DNA from: Pseudoduganella namucuonensis
GTDB lineage: Bacteria > Pseudomonadota > Gammaproteobacteria > Burkholderiales > Burkholderiaceae_D
DNA: 64,000 bases
Assembly: GCF_900116645.1 (NCBI RefSeq)
Contig: NZ_FPBO01000014.1
Coordinates: 1 to 64,000, forward strand
Reading direction: 5' to 3'
Shown here: piece by piece, positions 7,143 to 15,900 of the stretch
How positions within the stretch are numbered: position 1 is the first letter of the stretch
Layout of the letters: every line of letters begins with the position of its first letter
Program-made: the position numbers and the translations under genes
Notes under the pieces: model-generated
What the model saw: only the letters and a program-made list of their open reading frames with translations
What the model was told of the DNA's origin: nothing
Databases searched by the model: none

Positions 7143-10100
7143 CTACATGGTGCGGAAGGTGGCGCCGACCATGACGCGGCGGCCGGAGTAGTTGAAGTCC
7201 AGCAGGTTGGGCGTGCCGTCCGCGAACGGGGCGAACCGCCCCTGGCTGTTGGACGTGGTGGCGTTGGTCAGGTTGCGGCCTTCGATGAAGAACTCCACAT
7301 TCGGCCGCCACCGGTACGAGAGCTTGGCGTCGACGAAGCGGGTGGCGTCCTTGAAGTTCGGCGAACCCGGGTTGTAAGGGAAGCCGACCCGCACCGGCGC
7401 CGCGTTCGGGTAGTTGTTCACCCCCGCCGCGTTGCAGGAGGCGATGCAGTTGAAGTACGCCGCCACCGCTTGCACCGCCACGCGCGCCGCGACCTTGCCG
7501 TCGTCGTACCAGAGCGCCCAGTTGTAGGTGTATTGCGATTCGCGCGCCGGCGGCAGCGGCGTGCCGGTCAGCAGGTCGACGATGTTTTCATTGGTGGCCT
7601 TCGACCGCTGCTTGCTGTAGTTGGCGTCGAAGCCCGTGTAGCGCAGCAGCGAGGGCAGGAAGGTGAAGGCGGTCTTGGTGCTCAGTTCCAGGCCGGTGCG
7701 GCTGGTGGCCGCGCCATTCATCCAGGTCGAGTAGTCGAACAGCACGCCGGCCAGCGGAATGCCGGTCGAGGGATCGACCATGTCGGTGCCGGCGAACAGG
7801 GGCACCTGCGACACGCCTTGCGCGATCGCGGGCCCCACCTTGCCGCGCTGCCTGAAGAAGGCGGCGCTGAACATGGTGTCGCGGTTCGGGTAGTACTCCA
7901 GCGAGAAGTTCTGGTTGACGTTTTGCTGCGCCCGCAACAGCGGGTTGCCGATGGTGCCCGAGCAGCGCTGGAACACCTCGTTCTCGTCCTCCCGGCGCTC
8001 GTCGAAGGTGCAGGTGCCGGACGGCAGCAGGCGGGACACGGGCGGCCTGGCCACGGTCTTGGCGGCGCTGTAGCGCGCCACCAACTGGTCCGGCATCAGC
8101 CACATGGCCAAGTTCAGGCTGGGCAGGACATCGCTGGCCGCCGCCTCCGTGCGCGTGGCCTGCGAGACCCTGGTGGTCACCGTGCCGCCGGGGGCGTCGC
8201 GGTTGACCGGGTCGTACGAGTCGGTCTTGGTGATGGCGATGAAGGTCATCATGCCGGTGCCATCCACCGTGGTGCGCACGTAACGCACGCCCAGGTTGCC
8301 GTCCAGTTCCAGGCCGAAGGGCAGGGCGCGGTTGGTGAATGGCACGCGGTCGATGCTGAAGTCGCCCATCAGGTAAAACGCGGAGGAGCGTTCCTTGAGC
8401 TGGGCGTAGGGCTGGTCGTAGACCTGGCCGTCGCTGGCCTTGCAGCGCTTCACGCAGTCGAAGTTGGCGTTCGGAATGCCGGTCAGGGCGAACACCTTTT
8501 CCACGTCGATCTGGGTCCAGTTATCCATCAGCCCTTCCGGACGGTCCTTGGCGCCGTGGAAAAAGCGGGTGGGCGTGGCCTGCAGGACCATGGTCTGCCG
8601 CAGCAGGTCCACGAACTGCGGCATGGTCATCACCGCCGAGCTGTCGAAGGCCTGGCGCGTGTTGTCCTTCATAATCAGGCCGTATTGGCACTTGTTGCCG
8701 CCGGGGGCCAGAGAACCGGGCGTGTCCTGGCAGCCGTACAGCGTGCTGCGCAGGGTCGGCGAGGGCAGCACCAGCGGCGCCACATAGCCGGGCTGGCCGA
8801 AGCTGCCCACCGGATCGCGCAGGATGTAGCCGCCGTTGTTGATGGTCCAGCTGTTGCTGGCCGTGTCGCGCAGGTTGAAGCCGGACTTGACGCGCTTGAG
8901 GAAGGGCACGGACTCCGGCATGGCGTAGGCCAGGTCGAGCTTCGCGGTGCGCTCGCCGCTTTCGCGGATCTGCGGCTCCCACGTCACGTTGGGGGACGAG
9001 GTCACGGCCTGCTGCTGCGCGGCCGTGTAGGCCGGAATAGCGTTCACATTGTAGGGACCGGGGTTGACCGCCGCGCTGGCGCCGTTCGGGTACAGCTTGG
9101 CGAAGCGGTCGAAACTCTGCTCCCTGATCGGATCGATCTCGGGGAAGGTGTAGCCCCACAAGCCGTTCGACAGCAGCTTGGCGGTGGCCGGACCGTAGTA
9201 GTCGATGAAGGACAGGCGCTTGGCGCCGCGCTGGAAGTCGGACCCCGCGTCGCCCACGAAGAAGTCGGCGGACAGGCCGCCCCGCTTGTAGCTGCCGCCC
9301 AGCTGCAGGTACTTGGCGGTGGTGAGGCCGATGTCGTGCATTTGGTCGGTCCTCGCGGCGCCGGCCAGGAAGGTGTACTGCGTCAGGTGGTGCGCCGCGT
9401 CCACCACCACCGAGCCGGGCACCGTGTTCGGCTGGCCGTTCGCCATGGCCAGGTTGCCCAGGCCGTAGGCCAGCTGGTTGATGTCGTTGTGGCGCTTGTT
9501 GTAGCTGCCCTTGGCGTAGACCGTCAGCTCGTTGTTGACCTTGAAGTCGGCGCGCAGGTCGAGGTTCTTGCGGCGGTCGATTTCACGCTTCACCAGGTAG
9601 CGCGGGCCCGACGGGGTGTAGTCGTTCCACTGGTTCAGGCAGGTGGTCAATTCGTTGTTGCGCTGGTTCTGCGCCGCCGTGCGTGCCGTCGACGAGATCG
9701 CGTTCAACTGGGCGCTGGTCAGTGCCGGGAAGGCGGCGCCGCAATCCGCCTTGGTGCGCGCCGCGGCCGACCTGGTGACGATGTCGATGGGACTGCCGGA
9801 GTTGAAGAAGCCGCCGCCGATCAGCGGCGATTGCAGCAAGGGGTTGGTGGCCGCCATGTCGGCCGTGTTGACGGTGCCCGGCTGGAACGTGAAGGTCTTT
9901 TCCGGCGAGTTGTCGAAGTCGTGGAGACGGAAATAGCCCTGGTTGCCGTTGCCCGCCGTCTGCGCCGAGTGGCCCTCGTTGAGCAGGGTGGTGGTGGACG
10001 CGTTGAGCAGCAGGCCGAGACGGCCGTCCAGGTATTTGTCCGACAGGATCAGGTTCGCGTCCGGCTCCCACTTCTTGTTCAGGGAATGCTGCGTCGCGCC

Positions 10101-11081
10101 CAGGCGCAGCGAGGCGTAGGGCTTCTTGAAATCCAGGCCGGTGCGGGTCTTGATGATGATGCTCCCGCCCAGCGAGCCCTCGGTCATGTCGGCGGTGGAG
10201 CCTTTGACCACGTCCACGCTCTTGATCAGGTCCGCCGACAACTGGCGGAACTCGACGGCGCGGCCGTCTCCGCCGCCGTTCATGTCGGCCCCGCCGGCCG
10301 ATTGCACGCCTTGCCCGTCCAGCTCCACGCGCGTCAGTTCCGGGCCGTTGCCGCGCACCGCCACGTTGACGCCTTCGCCGAATTCGCCGCGGTCGAGCGC
10401 GATGCCGGCCATGCGCGAGATGGCCTCGCCGATATTCCGGTCCGGCAGCGAGCCGACGTCCTCCGCGACGATGGAATCGATGGCCGTGGCGGCGTTCTTC
10501 TTGCGTTCTATGCTCGACTGCTGCGACGCGCGCGTGCCCACCACCATCACCTGGGGCACCGGGTCGGCAGTCGCGCCGTTGGACGCCGCCGGGGATTGCG
10601 CGACGGCTTGGGCCTGCGCGTCCGGCAGCGGTGTGCCCATCATTAAGACGGCGGCCGACACGGCGACGCATGTCGCCTTGCGCTGGCTGGGAGGATTATT
10701 CTTCGTCATTGTCTCTTCCGATACTTTCGAGTCGTTGGTCAGGTTTCCGGATGAGATAGGCGTGCGCCTTAAAATCACCACGGTGCCGCCGGTGCTAACC
10801 CTTCCGACCAGATCAGTGCACATCAGCAGTCGATCGACCGCCTCGGAGATGACGAATGCGCCCGCCAATGCATTGGTGCTCACACCATCGAGAATATCGG
10901 CCGACGTCAAAATATTGATGCCTGCCTGCCGCGCGAACTCCGGAATGGAATCCGTCGCGACACCCGCGGGGATATTGAATGGGCGTGACAACTCCTGCGC
11001 GGTGGACGTGCCCGCATGAGCCGCCATGCTCACGGCCAGAACGATTCCGGCCGCGTTGGCGCATTGGTGCATAGAAAACAT
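7143..11081 (-). CDS. STN-domain TonB-dependent receptor with an internal second signal-peptide-like segment
   Basis: This outer-membrane receptor of about 1312 residues would import oligosaccharides using TonB energy and signal to the adjacent FecR/FecI pair. I start it at MFSMHQCANAAG, preceded by AGAGGAGA; ATGs further upstream in frame have no such site. Residues 1-30 are a signal peptide; 30-105 an STN domain (FNIPAGVATDSIPEFARQAG, GTVVILRR) as in FecA-type transducers. At residue 125 a new start-like block begins (MTKNNPPSQRKATCVAVSAA), with hydrophobic core and AQA cleavage motif, preceded in the DNA by GGAAGAGA. The plug follows (VVGTRASQQSSIERKKNA, DRNIGEAISRMAGIALDRGE), then a barrel ending in GATFRTM, a Xanthomonas/Caulobacter-type receptor. 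It looks like two genes joined in frame. An ECF promoter lies upstream. Confidence 0.88.
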   Translation of the reverse strand: MFSMHQCANAAGIVLAVSMAAHAGTSTAQELSRPFNIPAGVATDSIPEFARQAGINILTSADILDGVSTNALAGAFVISEAVDRLLMCTDLVGRVSTGGTVVILRRTPISSGNLTNDSKVSEETMTKNNPPSQRKATCVAVSAAVLMMGTPLPDAQAQAVAQSPAASNGATADPVPQVMVVGTRASQQSSIERKKNAATAIDSIVAEDVGSLPDRNIGEAISRMAGIALDRGEFGEGVNVAVRGNGPELTRVELDGQGVQSAGGADMNGGGDGRAVEFRQLSADLIKSVDVVKGSTADMTEGSLGGSIIIKTRTGLDFKKPYASLRLGATQHSLNKKWEPDANLILSDKYLDGRLGLLLNASTTTLLNEGHSAQTAGNGNQGYFRLHDFDNSPEKTFTFQPGTVNTADMAATNPLLQSPLIGGGFFNSGSPIDIVTRSAAARTKADCGAAFPALTSAQLNAISSTARTAAQNQRNNELTTCLNQWNDYTPSGPRYLVKREIDRRKNLDLRADFKVNNELTVYAKGSYNKRHNDINQLAYGLGNLAMANGQPNTVPGSVVVDAAHHLTQYTFLAGAARTDQMHDIGLTTAKYLQLGGSYKRGGLSADFFVGDAGSDFQRGAKRLSFIDYYGPATAKLLSNGLWGYTFPEIDPIREQSFDRFAKLYPNGASAAVNPGPYNVNAIPAYTAAQQQAVTSSPNVTWEPQIRESGERTAKLDLAYAMPESVPFLKRVKSGFNLRDTASNSWTINNGGYILRDPVGSFGQPGYVAPLVLPSPTLRSTLYGCQDTPGSLAPGGNKCQYGLIMKDNTRQAFDSSAVMTMPQFVDLLRQTMVLQATPTRFFHGAKDRPEGLMDNWTQIDVEKVFALTGIPNANFDCVKRCKASDGQVYDQPYAQLKERSSAFYLMGDFSIDRVPFTNRALPFGLELDGNLGVRYVRTTVDGTGMMTFIAITKTDSYDPVNRDAPGGTVTTRVSQATRTEAAASDVLPSLNLAMWLMPDQLVARYSAAKTVARPPVSRLLPSGTCTFDERREDENEVFQRCSGTIGNPLLRAQQNVNQNFSLEYYPNRDTMFSAAFFRQRGKVGPAIAQGVSQVPLFAGTDMVDPSTGIPLAGVLFDYSTWMNGAATSRTGLELSTKTAFTFLPSLLRYTGFDANYSKQRSKATNENIVDLLTGTPLPPARESQYTYNWALWYDDGKVAARVAVQAVAAYFNCIASCNAAGVNNYPNAAPVRVGFPYNPGSPNFKDATRFVDAKLSYRWRPNVEFFIEGRNLTNATTSNSQGRFAPFADGTPNLLDFNYSGRRVMVGATFRTM

Positions 11082-11133
11082 GCACATCTCCTCTAATCTG
11101 TTGTCGGAACTATGTTGCCCCGTTAATACCAAA

Positions 11134-11162
11134 GACTGTCGACGAAGGCGGCTTCCTCAAGC
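11134..11162 (-). promoter_or_regulatory. ECF sigma-factor promoter of the STN-TonB receptor gene
   Basis: The minus strand reads GCTTGAGGAAG, 15 nt, then GTCTTTGG. It matches the promoter before the PL10-GH28 gene almost base for base across both boxes, including the shared GACAGTC around the -10 element. It lies about 53 nt upstream of the chosen start codon. This is the expected position for control by the neighbouring FecI-type sigma factor. Confidence 0.75.
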
Positions 11163-11215
11163 CGCCTGAATGAAAACCCCATTTCCTCAAAAACATGATT
11201 GGACCGGTGTGTGAA

Positions 11216-12178
11216 TCACAAGGCGCCGTCGTCGGCGCTGCCGATGAATATCGTGTCCGCAGTGATCTTGATCGGCACGGCCAGCACCGTGCTGACGTCC
11301 TTGGCGAACAACTCCGGCGCGTCCAGCATGTACTGGCCGAACAGGCGCTTGCTCGCCAGCGTGGTGTCGAGTATGACGATGGTTTTCGGGCTGTAGCGGT
11401 TGAAATCGGCGACCGCGTCGCTCAAGGTCTGGTTCTTCAGGATCAATTTACCTTCTCTCCACGCCAGCTTCCTGTTCACTTCCGAGGGCTGGCGGCTGAC
11501 GGAAATGGCGCTCGCCTCGGGCTCCAGGAAAGCGCGCTCGCCCGCCGTCAATTGGCGCCGTTGCGCCGCCTTGTCCTTGCTCCAGACCTCGACCGTTCCT
11601 TCCGTCACCAGCACCTCCGTCCCGTGCACGAAGCGCCGCACGGAGAAGGCTGTGCCAACGGCGCGAACGCGCGCGTCGCCGGCTTCGACGATGAACGGCT
11701 TGGACTTGTCCTTGGCCACCTCGAACCAGGCCTCGCCCTTTTGCAAATTGATCTTGCGCCTGTCCCGCGTGAATTCGACCTCGATCCGGCTGCCGCTGTT
11801 GATGGTGGCGACCGACTTGTCCTGGAGCGGCACCTTGCGGAATTCGCCTTTCGCGGTGACCAGCACCTTGTCTTCGCGCAGGGCGGAAAAGCTCGTCAAT
11901 CCCACCGTGGCGGCGACACAGGCTGCCATCGCGCCGAACATGAACAAGCGGCGCCGGGACGCGGCGGGTTTCTCCCATACGGGAGGCTCCGGCGCGAGCG
12001 ACCGCGGCACCGTGGCGAGATTAATCGCGTTGTAGATCGCCATGGCCCGCATATACGCGCCCTGGTGCCGTGTATCGGCGGCGTACCACGCGTCGAATTC
12101 CCCGCGTTCGGAGTCGCCCAGGCCGCGCGCGAATTTCCGCGCGACCCATTCGAAGGCTTCGTTATCAATCTTGGACAT
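11216..12178 (-). CDS. fecR: FecR-family anti-sigma/signal-transducing membrane protein
   Basis: This 320-residue inner-membrane regulator would pass the substrate signal from the STN domain of the TonB receptor to the sigma factor. The cytoplasmic N-terminus carries the DUF4880 pattern (FEWVARKFARGLGDSERGEF), followed by one transmembrane helix around residues 75-95 (RRRLFMFGAMAACVAATVGL). The periplasmic FecR core follows (KGEFRKVPLQDKSVATINSG, GEAWFEVAKDKSKPFIVEAG, VRAVGTAFSVR). The C-terminal part resembles an STN-like domain (ILKNQTLSDAVADFNRYSPK), as in many FecR proteins. I start it at MSKIDNEAFEW; this overlaps the end of the sigma gene by 14 bp, implying translational coupling. It precedes the receptor gene in the same direction, but the receptor has its own ECF promoter. 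Confidence 0.9.
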   Translation of the reverse strand: MSKIDNEAFEWVARKFARGLGDSERGEFDAWYAADTRHQGAYMRAMAIYNAINLATVPRSLAPEPPVWEKPAASRRRLFMFGAMAACVAATVGLTSFSALREDKVLVTAKGEFRKVPLQDKSVATINSGSRIEVEFTRDRRKINLQKGEAWFEVAKDKSKPFIVEAGDARVRAVGTAFSVRRFVHGTEVLVTEGTVEVWSKDKAAQRRQLTAGERAFLEPEASAISVSRQPSEVNRKLAWREGKLILKNQTLSDAVADFNRYSPKTIVILDTTLASKRLFGQYMLDAPELFAKDVSTVLAVPIKITADTIFIGSADDGAL

Positions 12179-12749
12179 TGCTTTTCTTACCTGCGCGTTT
12201 ACGCGCGATGAATTTGGTGTCTCCGGTTTCCTGATTGACGCCATGCATGGCGATCATTTCCGACATCAGCCGCATGCCCTTCATCATTTCGTGTTCCACG
12301 ACACCGTCCGAGAGGCCCAGGGTTTCCGCGGTCTCCTGCTGCGACAGGCCATGTATCCTGCGCGCGCGGAACACGGATTTGCAGCGGTCGGGCAGGTTCG
12401 CCACCAGCCCGATCACCCATTTGAGCTCCGAGCGCGCGAACACGACCCGCTCCGGCGAGGGCGCCGTGTCCGCGATGTCCAGGTCCTCGAGATGGGCGAT
12501 GGTTTCTATCTGGACCACCGCGTCCCGCTTGATGCGGTCGAGCACAATGTTTTTCGCCGCGCGGAACACAAACGGTTTGGGATCGCGCACGTGGTCCAGG
12601 CTCGCCATCGACAATATCCGGTAGCAGGTTTCCTGCACCACGTCGTCGATCTCCGCCGGTCCCGTGCAGACGCGGCGCAGCATTCTGCGCAGTTCCGCCT
12701 CGTGAGGCAGGAAATTTATTGTTAGCCAGTCAACTACTTCAGTGTCCAT
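12165..12749 (-). CDS. FecI-type ECF RNA polymerase sigma factor
   Basis: This 194-residue sigma-70-family protein of the iron-starvation/carbohydrate FecI type directs polymerase to the GGAA/GTC promoters in this locus. Region 2 is visible as AEIDDVVQETCYRILSM and PKPFVFRAAKNIVLDRIKRD. Region 4 is LPDRCKSVFRARRIHGLSQQ followed by ETAETLGLSDGVVEHEMMKG. I choose MDTEVVDWLTIN as the start because it gives the usual length; the longer frame upstream reaches into the promoter. An ECF promoter of the same type lies 35 nt upstream, so the gene should be autoregulated. It overlaps fecR downstream. The target set visible here is the sigma/fecR operon, the receptor and the pectate lyase operon. Confidence 0.9.
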   Translation of the reverse strand: MDTEVVDWLTINFLPHEAELRRMLRRVCTGPAEIDDVVQETCYRILSMASLDHVRDPKPFVFRAAKNIVLDRIKRDAVVQIETIAHLEDLDIADTAPSPERVVFARSELKWVIGLVANLPDRCKSVFRARRIHGLSQQETAETLGLSDGVVEHEMMKGMRLMSEMIAMHGVNQETGDTKFIARKRAGKKSNVQD

Positions 12750-12783
12750 AAGCTCGCTCGTTCGTACTTCCCCTAGTGAGTAT

Positions 12784-12810
12784 GACGAGCGCGAACGGTT
12801 CTTCCTCAAG
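12784..12810 (-). promoter_or_regulatory. ECF promoter of the sigma/fecR operon (autoregulatory)
   Basis: The minus strand reads TCTTGAGGAAG, 14 nt, then GTCATAC, the same -35 block as the other two ECF promoters and a GTC -10 with one base less spacing. The flanking bases differ more than between the other two copies. It lies about 35 nt before the sigma gene start. Confidence 0.65.
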
Positions 12811-12923
12811 ATTTTCGCCGGATTTTCAATTCACTCAAGGCCGTGAGAATTTCGCGTATCGCCGCGATATACAACCAAGTTCTCTCTATATTGTGGGCGG
12901 AAAACCACGAGTGGAGAACGAGT

Positions 12924-15900
12924 ATGAGGACCAGGCGCAGGCAAATTCGCACCACCAGGCTGTTCGCCGCCACGCTGCTGGCGCTTGCGGTGCTGTCCGA
13001 ACGCGGCGGCGCCGCCGAGGCGGAACCGTTCAAGCTCGGCGCCGATACCGTGCGCCCGAACCTCTCCGGGCAGGTGGCGCGGCCTTTGCGCTATCGTCCC
13101 CAAGGCGAGGACTTCGTCATCGAGAACGGCGGCGAGTTCTTCAACCGCCCGCTCTACGGCGGCAACACCGGTTTCCGCGTGGATGGCGGCGACCGTCCCG
13201 AGTTTTCGCTCTACCTTCCCGGCCGCGGCGGCAATGTCCGCCTCGGCGTCAAGACCGCGGCGGGCACCGTCTGGCTGCACCAGGCGCGCGCCATCGTCGC
13301 GCGCTACCGTCCCGGCGAGCTGCATTACGAGATCGCCGATCCGCTGCTGGGCGCCAGCGGCCGAGTCCATCTCTCCGCCGTCGCCTACGCTGAAGTCGAG
13401 GGCCTGGCGCTACGGGTGCGCGGCCAATCCCTGCCGGATTCGGCGGAGCTGGTGTTCGTCTTCGCACCGGGCGACGGCGCGCGCGGCCGGCGCGGCGGCG
13501 ACATCGGCACCGAGGCCGTGCCGATCAGCCAATATTTCCAGTTCACGCCGGCATATGCGCGTGGCGGCAGCGTGGAGCCGCGCGAGCATGGCTTCAAGGT
13601 CGGCAACGACAGGGCGGTCGTCACGGTGACGTCGGCGCGGCCCCTGGTGGCGCGCCGCGGCGACGCCGCCAAGTGGGACGACCTGCCTGCATTGCTGGAC
13701 GCCGACGCCGGCGGCGATGGCCACGTGGCCGTGGGCCGGCTGCCGCTGAACGAGCAGACGGTGGACCTGGCGTTCCAGGTCACCGGCGGCAAGCGGGCCG
13801 CCGAACTGGCCGTGTACCGCGAGGCCGGCAGCACAATGGACGCGGGCGCGGCGCCCGAGAAGGTCCACGCGCCGGCCTTCCAGCCGGGCGAACTGGCCGC
13901 GCGATTCGCCGACGCGCTGCGGCACTTCGAGCGGCTGCGCGGCCGGGTGCGCATCGACACGCCCGATCCGTACCTGAACGCCGCCATGGGCGCGCTCAAC
14001 GTCGCCGCGGACGCCGTGTGGGACGAGGAGCAGGGCGCCATCATGCACGGCGCGATCGCGTGGCGCACCAAGCTGCTGGGCTGGCGAGGGCCGTACGCGC
14101 TGGACGCGCTGGGCTGGCACGAACGCGCGCGCCGCAACCTGGGCGAGTGGACGGCGCGCCAGAACACCGCGCCGGTGCCGGAGCGCACCGCCCCCGCCGA
14201 CGAGAAGAGCAACCTGGCGCGCAACGAGGCCGGCCTGCACACCAATGGCGACATGAGCAAGTCGCATTACGACATGAACATCGGCTTCATCGACGTGATG
14301 CTGCGCCACCTGCTGTGGACCGGCGATGTCGAGTACGCCCGCTCCGTTTGGCCGGTGCTGGAGCGCCACCTGGCCTGGGAGCGGCGCCTGTTCCGCCGGG
14401 AGTACGGGCTGGACAAGCTGCCGCTGTACGAGGGCTATGCCGCGATCTGGGCCAGCGACGACCTGTACTACAACGGCGGCGGCGCCACCCACGCCAGCGC
14501 CTACAACGCCTGGCACAACCACATGGCCGCGCGCATCGCGGCGATGACAGGCAAGGACCCCAAGCCCTACCGGGACGAAGCCGCGCGGATCGGCCGCGCC
14601 ATGCGTCAGTACCTGTGGATGCCGGAGCGGGGCGCCTTCGCCGAATACCGCGACCTGCTCGGCGGCCAGTTGCCGCACCCGAGCTATGGCCTGTGGTCCT
14701 TTTATCACACGCTGGATTCGAAAGTGCCGAACCGCCTGGAGGCCGCGCGCATGGCGCTGGACCTTGAACGGCACCTGCGGCCGATTCCGATCCAGGGCCC
14801 GGGAGTGCCCGCCGACCGGCCGTACCGCGTGTTGCCGAGCACAAACTGGATGCCGTATTCCTGGTCCATCAACAATGTCGTGATGGGTGAGGTGCTGCAC
14901 ACGGCGCTGGCGTCCTGGCAGGCCGGCCGCGCCGACAGCGCCTTCGAGCTGGCCAAGGGCGCGCTGCTGGCCAGCCTGTACATGGGCATCTCGCCGGGGA
15001 ACATCGGCAGCATGAATTATCTCGACGTCTACCGCCGCGAAGCCCAGCGCGACTTCGCCGACGGCTCCGGCGTAATGGCGCGCACCCTGGTGGAGGGACT
15101 GTTCGGCGTGCGCCCCGACGCCCTCGCCGGAGAGCTGCTGGTGCGCCCCGGCTTCCCGCGCGAGTGGGATCACGCCAGCCTGCGCCATCCGAGCGTGGCG
15201 CTGGCATTCCGGCGCGATGGCCGGCGCGAGCACTGGACGGTCGAACAGCCGGCGGCGAAGTTCGGGCGGCTGGTGCTCGAATTGCCGGCGTCGGGCGATC
15301 GCGTGGTGTCGGTGCTGGCCGACGGCAAGCCGGTGCGCTGGAGCGTGAGCGCGGACGAAGTGTTCGCGCCGCGCTTGCGCATCGAGCTGCCGTTCGGCGG
15401 CAAGAGCGAAGTCATGATCCAGTGGAGCGGCCGGGCCATCGGCGCGCATGCACCCGCCTTCAGCAGGTTGGGGGAGCGAGATGGCTTCCAGCGCGTCAGC
15501 CAAGGCGCCTTCACCTGGTGGCGGGCCGCGGGCGAGCGCGAGGCCAGTGCGGGGGCGGGTGCGCGGGCCGACGCGGGGCCCGGTGCGCGGACCATTGCGC
15601 GTGGCGGTGCGCGCGCCGATGCCCGAACCATTGCGCGTGGCGATACGCGCGCCGCCTGCACGCTGGAGGCGGCGCCCTGGACCAAAGGGCCGCCGGTGCG
15701 GTCGCGCCATGTCGACCTGGGCCCGTGGTTCAACGACCGCGTCACCGAGCTGTTCAAGCCCGGCAAGTACCTGTCGCCGCGCTCGCCCCATGTGTCGCTG
15801 TCGCTGCCGTCGCAAGGCATCGGCGCCTGGGCCGGGCATGTCAACGCCATGGCCGTCATCGACGATGGCGGCCTGCGTGCGCAGGGTGGCACGCTGCGCC

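Noticed and set aside
6465..10646. 1393-codon plus-strand open frame opposite the TonB receptor
   Set aside because: Antisense shadow of the receptor; the opposite strand has plug and barrel motifs, and this frame starts inside another gene with no recognisable domain.
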